64,000 nt of DNA from Halichondria panicea (Eukaryota > Porifera > Demospongiae > Suberitida > Halichondriidae), in NCBI RefSeq assembly GCF_963675165.1, contig NC_087377.1, positions 61,001 to 125,000 of the forward strand, written 5' to 3'. Positions 57,764 to 64,000 of the stretch are shown in pieces. The notes under the pieces were generated by a model. It had not been told where the DNA came from. It did not search any database and saw only the letters and a list, made by a program, of their open reading frames with translations. Positions within the stretch are counted from its first letter, which is position 1. Every line of letters begins with the position of its first letter. The position numbers and the translations under genes were made by a program.

Positions 57764-57909
57764 CTTGAGGTCACGATGTATGGTGGGTTTTGTCCGATGG
57801 TGTAGCCTAGCAACGGCCTTAGCAACAGAGAAGATATGCAACACTTCACGTTGTCTCAGTTGAGTGCCCGCTGATAATCGCTGATTCAGCAAATCTATCA
57901 CCGAAGTAC
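57764..57909 (-). pseudogene. NAK/AAK1-like kinase catalytic-loop exon, orphan
   Basis: An acceptor (CTGTATAAATAG) opens TSVIDLLNQRLSAGTQLRQR, EVLHIFSVAKAVARLHHRT and KPTIHRDLK, then a GTCAGT donor. HRDLK is the catalytic loop; VIDLLNQRL and ARLH are typical of AAK1/BMP2K (compare VVNLMNQRL). The N-lobe exons at 39.9 and 49.9 kb end in the phase this exon needs, but no N-lobe exon lies upstream of it here, and no DFG or C-lobe exon follows. The next downstream exon (57648) needs phase 1, while this one ends in phase 0. So the kinase of this locus has lost both its N-lobe and its activation segment. Confidence 0.6.
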
Positions 57910-58891
57910 CTATTTATACAGGAAGAAAACTTCAGTAATATTATTATTATTATTAGCTACAATAAGTGTTAGGCCATGCAAAGTCAATTTGTAGTTTCTC
58001 AGGCCCTCGTGCTTGGAAATTGGCAGCTTTATAAAAAAAAAACTTAAATATCACGTGACCTCAAATTAAAGGCACTAAAAGAAAAGATAAATTTGTATGG
58101 TTTTTGGTCAAGAATATAATTATGACTAAAATTAATTAGTAAAAATTATGCACTTCCGCTTATTGAGGAAGTTAGGGGCCAGTTTTCAATTAAAATGCTA
58201 TGAATATCATTATTATTTATCAAAATGCCTCAATCGCTTGCTATTTTAGGAATAATACCCTGAGAAACTACAAATTGACTTTGCTTGGCCCTAGATGACA
58301 GAATGTCAACACTTGATTAGAGGGAGTGGGAATCACTACTAAGCTGATTGAAACATGTCAACAATCTGAAAGGATTTAATATTCCTAAGCGAACCTACTC
58401 ACCCTAGCATTGTCCAGCTCCCTCTGCAGACTAGCCACCATATCCACTAATACTGGACTGTGTGCTCCTCCAGCTCATGCCTGCAGACACTCACTCTAGC
58501 ATCTAGCTCTAGCTCTGATCATGAGGAGGCCATGTGGTTAACAAGAAGCTGCAACTGAAGTGATCCGTACCCAACAACAATGGTAAAAGGTCACTAAACT
58601 AGAAAACTGGAAATGAAATTCTGATAATAAAAATAGAATTAAGGTGGTATAATCAAACACAGAACACAGAGCATTATAATAGTCAGTACTTATAGTCAAC
58701 ACAGAGTTAGTTCTTTACTTGACATTCTTGCATGCTTCTTTACTTTACATCTTTATTCGTCCCTTTCAAGCAACTCCAGTATCTGTATGAAAGCATGAGC
58801 ACAGCACAATCAATCAAAGCTATAGAGAACAAAACATCAGACAAGACTACAATCAGATTACAAACACACGTACCTTGTCAGGTTCTCTTGA
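57910..58891. other. Mostly non-coding; one possible coiled-coil exon
   Basis: AT-rich. A minus-strand stretch at about 58455-58405 (VDMVASLQRELDNAR, ending GGTGAG) could be a short coiled-coil exon. Otherwise only short frames. CTACAAATTGACTTTGC at 58267 is the inverse of GCAAAGTCAATTTGTAG at 57978, an inverted pair about 290 bp apart that extends to about 40 bp with GGGCCA/TGGCC-type flanks. Confidence 0.35.
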
Positions 58892-61800
58892 TCAATTGGT
58901 GGCACTATGAGCAACTGCAGTTGCTGTCTTCACATACTTGTCTTCAATTTCCTCGGCTACATCGTTACACTCAACAGTAGGCCTCCTTAGACATTCACAT
59001 ATGTAAGCCCATGTCATCGGTGGTTCAATGACTTGAAGACGCTTGCCCACCATCTTCAGTAGGCGGCGTTGGTTATGGCGGTATGCATCTTCAATGTCTT
59101 CCAAGTCAGTAATCTTCATTCCAAGAGCCAGTCCCAAGTTGAACCAATCATTGCTGGCATTGTTCAGACTATCACAAATTATTAGAACATCATCTCCAGT
59201 CAGAACAATGGACGACCGTTGGTTTCTGCTAGGATGCTCCTCTTGTGATGATCCTATACACACAAGGAAATGGATTTAAAACAAGATTGATTAACTTGTC
59301 CAACATGTACAACCTTATTCTCACATTCCCTAACGTCACACAATTGATCTGATGACATCGACACAATGAACAAATCTCTACAATGGAACGCTCGGCCTGA
59401 TCGTAATCATTATAGACAAATGGGAATTATTGGATACTAAATTTAAGCCAACACCAGATGTAGTTTCAACACATGTACATGTACTACATTCTACATACTC
59501 TAGTTCACTGATCTGTACGTGATGACATCTCATACCTTGTACAGTGACATCCTTCTTTGGACGCTTTAACAGAGTTTCACCTTCTTCACCTGATCCCAAC
59601 AATCTTTTGCGGTGTCCTGGGGCTAGAGGATCTGTACACGTATGCAGTAGGAAGTGTCAGCAATACGTATACGTGATGTAACGGCATTAAAGAATGAAAT
59701 GGCAGGTTTCTAATTATGAGTCCTCTGCATGAGCCTCTCACCAGTGATGTGGGGTGGTCGGGACAAGTCCTCTGCATGGGGTCCGGGAACACACGAATCG
59801 TTTCTTTGTCTCTTTCTTTTCCCTGATAGCCGAGCTAGTTTTTGGAACAATTTTTAGCTATAGTGACTTCACACAATCACACTTACCATCGTATTTCTCC
59901 TCGATTGTATTTGCTAGAACGTCTTGTCTGACAGTGCCACTTCTGAGGCCATTGCAAATGTCACTCCATGTACGAGAAGGTGAAGATTCCAGCCACTGGG
60001 TCAGCATTCTAATTAAACCATCTTTATTGTGATTTGTGTGACACTTGATATTCTCAAGCGTGGCAACTGGGATCCCTAAAGCGAGACCCAACTCAAACCA
60101 AACATTAATGGCTTCCATTAATTGAGAAAGAACTTCTTGCAAGTCTTTAGTGTATAATTGATCATCGTCTTCTTGATCATCATGTACAGCAATGCCTGCA
60201 GTGAGAATAGTCCTTTAACTAAATATATAGGAATGACCAATAGAGATAGCACATAAACATAATGTATAGAAGAACAATCGGATTGAAGGATGGCAGTTTT
60301 GCAACTGCATGTTTGGTTCTTGCTATAATTATTATAATTATGCAGTGACAGATCATACCTTGTACAGTAACATCAGTCTTCGGACGCTTTGACATGTTTT
60401 TATCTGATCCCAATAATCTTTTGCGCTGACCTGAGGCTAGAGGATCAGATACAGTGCTAATGTAAGCCTGTGCCTTAAACAGTTACAAAGTTGTTACATA
60501 ATCTAGCTAACTAAATAATGTCTTTGTGCTACATTGAGAGACATGTATGAACATAAATATGGGGCCTAGAATAACTGGTAAGCATGATCTCACGTTCCAC
60601 AGAAGTCTCACTGCTCAGAACTGATGGTTGTGATGATGCCTCACTGGCTACACTCATAGATGGACACACAGAGAGCCAATCTTTGTGACCGTTTCCTAAC
60701 TTATACATCATCTTCTTGCATAGAGTACACCTCATACGTTCTCCATTACCCAGAACACCAGCTGGGTGGTGGGGCACTTGGGAACTTGCACTTGCTTCAG
60801 TAGAGGGCAATTTATGGGGACACAGAAATGCGATTTCAGGATCTTCATACATGTATTTCAGAGCTTTGTAAGCAGATCGAAGACCAGAGTGAATATTTTC
60901 ATATATCAACGACAACATTTCTTTTTGATTACTACTGGAATGAATTTCGAGGAATGAAAACCCATCAATTAGCGTGATAAAACAATCTTCCTCTCGATGA
61001 ATCAATTGTACAAAGTTTCTACTCGGCAGGTGATCCTCCATTTCAATTTCCCATTCACATTCTTTAATCAGGTACACTTGTAGACAGCAAAACACTCCAC
61101 AGCACTGCCAGTTACTTTTGAAGTATAAAACGAGTGGGATCAAACCGGTCTTAAGCAAATCAGCTCGTTTGTCATTGACTTGAGTTGGTGGCAGCAAGGA
61201 TAGAAGTGATGGCATATAGAAACGCTTATCTTTCCCGACTTCTTGTGAGAATAAACGAAATGGGGTGGCTATCAGCAAGTGCTTGAATATTTCAATGAGA
61301 TGAGTGGGCGCAAAGAGTCCATTGATGTAGTGCTTTTCAAAATCTTTATCAGATAAAAGTTCAATCGTAATAATTCCTTTATCGGTAAAATCTAACCAGG
61401 TTCCAAACCCATTACTTCCTCGCATGTATGCAGCATACTCGACAAGCTCTGTTACTTTATCGAGAAGCACTTGAGTATCACAGAATACCACATTTGGTAG
61501 AATGGCAGGATAGTAGTGAAAGATGTGATGCTCATGGAAAAATTTTAAAGCTTCAAAAAGTGCATCTTCGTGAAAATTATGTAGCGTTTTTGCAATTTCT
61601 ACACATTCGGTCTTGCTTAGAACTTTTCTTTTTTCATCGTTTGAAACCTTCTCAACAATAATTTCCAAAATAAACCACCAAAAAGGGACCAGGATTTCAA
61701 ATTTATTCAGCTCTTGAGATGCTTTGTAAATACATCCACGAATTTTCTTCGCCAATTCCTCACTGTCAGAATCGCAGTGCTTGCAATCCACAGGAAATAT

Positions 61801-62789
61801 GACATCTCTTTTCCCTAAATTAAAAAACATAGTCAACTTCTTAATGCAGTCTTTCTGTGCAAAGTTCAATAAAGTTTTATTCTTGTCAGACAATGTTTCC
61901 TTGCATTTGGATTGATGGTCTTTGTGAGTACCAATGCATACCAGCTTGCAGTTTTCACTGTGAGATTGAATGGACTGCACGAGATACTTGAAGTTATCCA
62001 AAACTGAGAGATGTGACTTAAAACCTTTACCAACTGGCTTATTGTCCTTGTAGTATTCAACCAGTGGATGATCGTCCAGGCAGTCAGAGAGACGAAGAAT
62101 GTACAAAGCTACAGAAATCTTGGGCATGAAGAGTGGTAGCAGATTATGAAAGTGTGGTTGCCCACCGCTATCGATTATGTAGATCCAATGCGATCCAAAC
62201 TTTTCTTGAACAGCAGTACGATCAGCATCAGAAAATCGCTGAATATTAGCCATTACATTCGAAACAGTGCTAAGAAATTTACTCTTTTTTCCTTCTAGCT
62301 TACTATGCGTTAATTTTGCTCCAGTTACTGACGGTTTAGTTGCTCTTGAAGTCGAAGGAGTCGCATCAACTGGCGTACTTGATTCATTGCTAGGTTCAAG
62401 TTGCTTCAGAGCAACGCTGAGTTCTTGTGGGATAGCAGATGCTTTAGAGTTAGGATCTGAGCTGGTTACATGAGATTTAATAGCATCAGCAACAATGCGT
62501 TGTAAGTCATCACTTGATACTGGTTTCCATGTTCTAGAGGGATCTTCTTGAGCTTCCGTTCTCAGTTTTGTAGTGTCACGAATTTGTCGTATCCTCTCTG
62601 CTGTGCTAGCTAATGGAGTGCTATTTCGATCTACAGGAGGAGGCAGTCCCAGAAGGAGATGCTTAGTGGAGGTTTTACCAGTGCCAGCCATTCCAAAGAA
62701 TAAGATATTGGTAGTGTTCACACGGACAAATCCAGCCTTCATGGCTTCATTAAGAGCTTGCTCAGACTTGGATGATTCATCATTGAGGG
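58892..62789 (-). CDS. Roc/COR-like P-loop GTPase with two tandem death domains (5' exons not found)
   Basis: Large exon 62789 to about 60529, then 60456-60359, 60195-59887, 59631-59536 and 59253-58892 (stop). The last four are in phase. The large exon starts with LNDESSKSEQALNEAM; counting the open frame from 62817, a Walker A GMAGTGKTS is at residues 42-50, a G3-like DSGGQPHF at 216-223, and a G4-like THKD at 297-300. A COR-like region follows (residues ~340-640), then a CTLCKK…C cysteine cluster. Each later pair is a linker exon (DPLASGQRKRLLG…TDVTVQ; DPLAPGHRKRLLG…KDVTVQ) and a death domain (INVWFELGLALGIPVATLEN … WSDICNGLRSG; SNDWFNLGLALGMKITDLED … WAYICECLRRP). The acceptor TTTATTATTTCAG before 62789 shows that the upstream ATG at 62817 is intronic. 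The splice from the large exon to the first linker is unresolved. Proteins of this type are common in sponges and cnidarians; a sensor or signalling role is inferred. Confidence 0.7.
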
Positions 62790-62817
62790 CTGAAATAATA
62801 AACACGGAGTGATTCAC

Positions 62818-62953
62818 GCGTATGTCCCTTGAAACAGTACCCAGTATATATACGTATATGCACAGTAACAGTCACAGTTCATATATTCACTTTCAAAAAG
62901 AAGTCATCTATAATACCCTCTAGTTATCCTCTTAACCTCTACACATAATTATA
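62818..62953. other. Intron or upstream flank of the GTPase gene
   Basis: AT-rich, with no exon recognised. The gene must have at least one more exon beyond 62789. Confidence 0.35.
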
Positions 62954-63245
62954 CCGTATATGCTCGATCAGAGGCCGCCCTCAATAGTATAGCCTCCTTT
63001 GCTAGCAAAATGAGTAGCCACTCTCAAATAGTAGCCTCATGCATACAGTGAACTTTGACTCTAGCATTTCTGGACGAGGCAGCCAAACAAATTATTAATA
63101 CTAGCAGCTAGCTATACATGTACATAGCTACTGGGTACAAGTAGCAGCTTGTTAGTGCTTCACAAAGACTTTCTCAGAGCAGAACTTTTGATAACAAAAC
63201 CAGCAAAATGTATATAGCCGCAGCCTCTGATCAAGCATAATACGG
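62954..63245. mobile_element. 292-bp MITE flanked by TA
   Basis: Left end CCGTATATGCTCGATCAGAGG; right end, inverted, CCGTATTATGCTTGATCAGA. The arms match at about 20 of 24 positions with one indel. TA lies on each side (62952-62953, 63246-63247), as for Tc1/mariner-type elements. The interior is AT-rich and non-coding. If the GTPase gene's first exons lie beyond, this is an intronic insertion. Confidence 0.7.
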
Positions 63246-64000
63246 TATGCAATAATTATTCACATTCCAAGGATCACAAACTAGCAAACTAAATGACCAT
63301 CATCAACACCATACATCCACTGCATGACACGTTACGTGAAGTCTCAATTGATACCAGCTATATAGCTAGCGTACGTTGCATTTACACATGGCTTGACATA
63401 ATGATAGCGCAGTTCATATATAGTCACGAACCAACAATTTCACAACAGAGGCAGCACTAACCCTCAGGAATTCATACCACAAAATACCACAAATAAGTCA
63501 AAATTGCGAGCAATGCCATCAATAGGGAGGTGGGTGGTGCTTTAAGGTTACGCTAAAATACCACTACTTACTACCCGACAGCACTGCTATTCACAACGGA
63601 GGCAGCACTAACTCACAAAACAGGTAAAAGTGAATTCATGCAATGCAATCAATAGGGAGGTGGGTAGTGCTTTAGCTATCCTCGTCCCCACGTCCACTTC
63701 ACCTCCAAGGAAGAGGGTCTGGTATCAGTATAATGGACTAAAATGCTGACACTAGCCTCCATCGATGATATCAAGTGATGAATGAAATGGTTCACAGTCA
63801 ATAAAGTGATCATGTGCTGTAATACTCAATTTCTTGACAATGACAATGACAATATTAAAACAAAGTACACAGTAAGTGAAGTGAGCATTCCATGATAGTA
63901 ATAAACTATCTGCATATGATACTACAATGACAAGGTTAGCTGCCAAGTTGCTTCATTCTCAGATTCTTTGTGTCCTGTTAATTGTTACTGACTCAGCAAC
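63246..64000. repeat. Direct repeats, no gene recognised
   Basis: Two copies of a segment beginning TTCACAAC(A/G)GAGGCAGCAC (63437 and 63590) and ending with CAATAGGGAGGTGGGT(G/A)GTG (63520 and 63649) form a ~135-bp degenerate tandem duplication. The rest is AT-rich with short frames only. Confidence 0.5.

Noticed and set aside
62790..62817. ATG at 62817 as the start of the GTPase
   Set aside because: MNHSVFIIS is encoded by a pyrimidine-rich intron end (TTTATTATTTCAG); the exon more likely begins at 62789 with upstream exons missing.

Overview
The window is eukaryotic. Genes are split by short introns with GT-AG ends, the intergenic DNA is AT-rich (many TAATTATAATTA runs), and protein families are metazoan. 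A demosponge is my best guess, from the abundance of death-domain and Roc/COR-like GTPase proteins, the very short introns and the style of the repeats. This is an inference; nothing here proves the taxon.

Layout. (1) 0-3.2 kb: a minus-strand exon rich in DxF motifs, a 74-bp tandem repeat, and a small plus-strand exon pair inside a duplicated module ('F'). (2) 3.3-8.9 kb: a large array of a 40-bp satellite ('A'), capped by a 53-bp satellite ('B') and a diverged 40-bp relative ('C'). (3) 8.9-17.3 kb: a near-identical 3,138-bp tandem triplication that carries the last exon of the gene that follows. (4) 16.6-22.6 kb: a ~6-kb insertion holding two divergent genes, a SAM-domain (SAMD3-like) gene on the minus strand and a C2H2/tnp2-like transposase gene on the plus strand. 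Three paralogous copies of the flanking DNA lack it. Each gene carries one visible disabling lesion. (5) 22.6-27.7 kb: a second duplicated module ('D'), a long inverted repeat, and a second multi-exon transposase gene with apparent frameshifts. (6) 27.9-33.4 kb: a second A/B/C satellite block. (7) 33.4-51.2 kb: duplicated blocks, each with a dead piggyBac-like gene and fragments of a NAK/AAK1-like kinase gene; a third satellite array lies between them. (8) 51.2-55.3 kb: two TIR elements with 9-bp target duplications sitting in another copy of the E-D module. (9) 55.8-62.8 kb: the only region that looks like ordinary genes, all on the minus strand: a kinase-remnant/death-domain gene and a Roc/COR-like P-loop GTPase gene with two tandem death domains. 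(10) 62.9-64 kb: a TA-flanked MITE and short direct repeats.

How it fits together. Most of the window is a mosaic of segmental duplications of one ancestral locus (kinase N-lobe, unnamed domain, death domains) broken up by transposons and satellites. The paralogous copies act as empty-site controls, so several insertions and deletions can be called from this sequence alone. The Roc/COR-DD gene and the DD gene are adjacent and similar in domain type, which would fit death-domain signalling, though that is inference. Exon coordinates were worked out by hand from splice-site consensus and reading phase.
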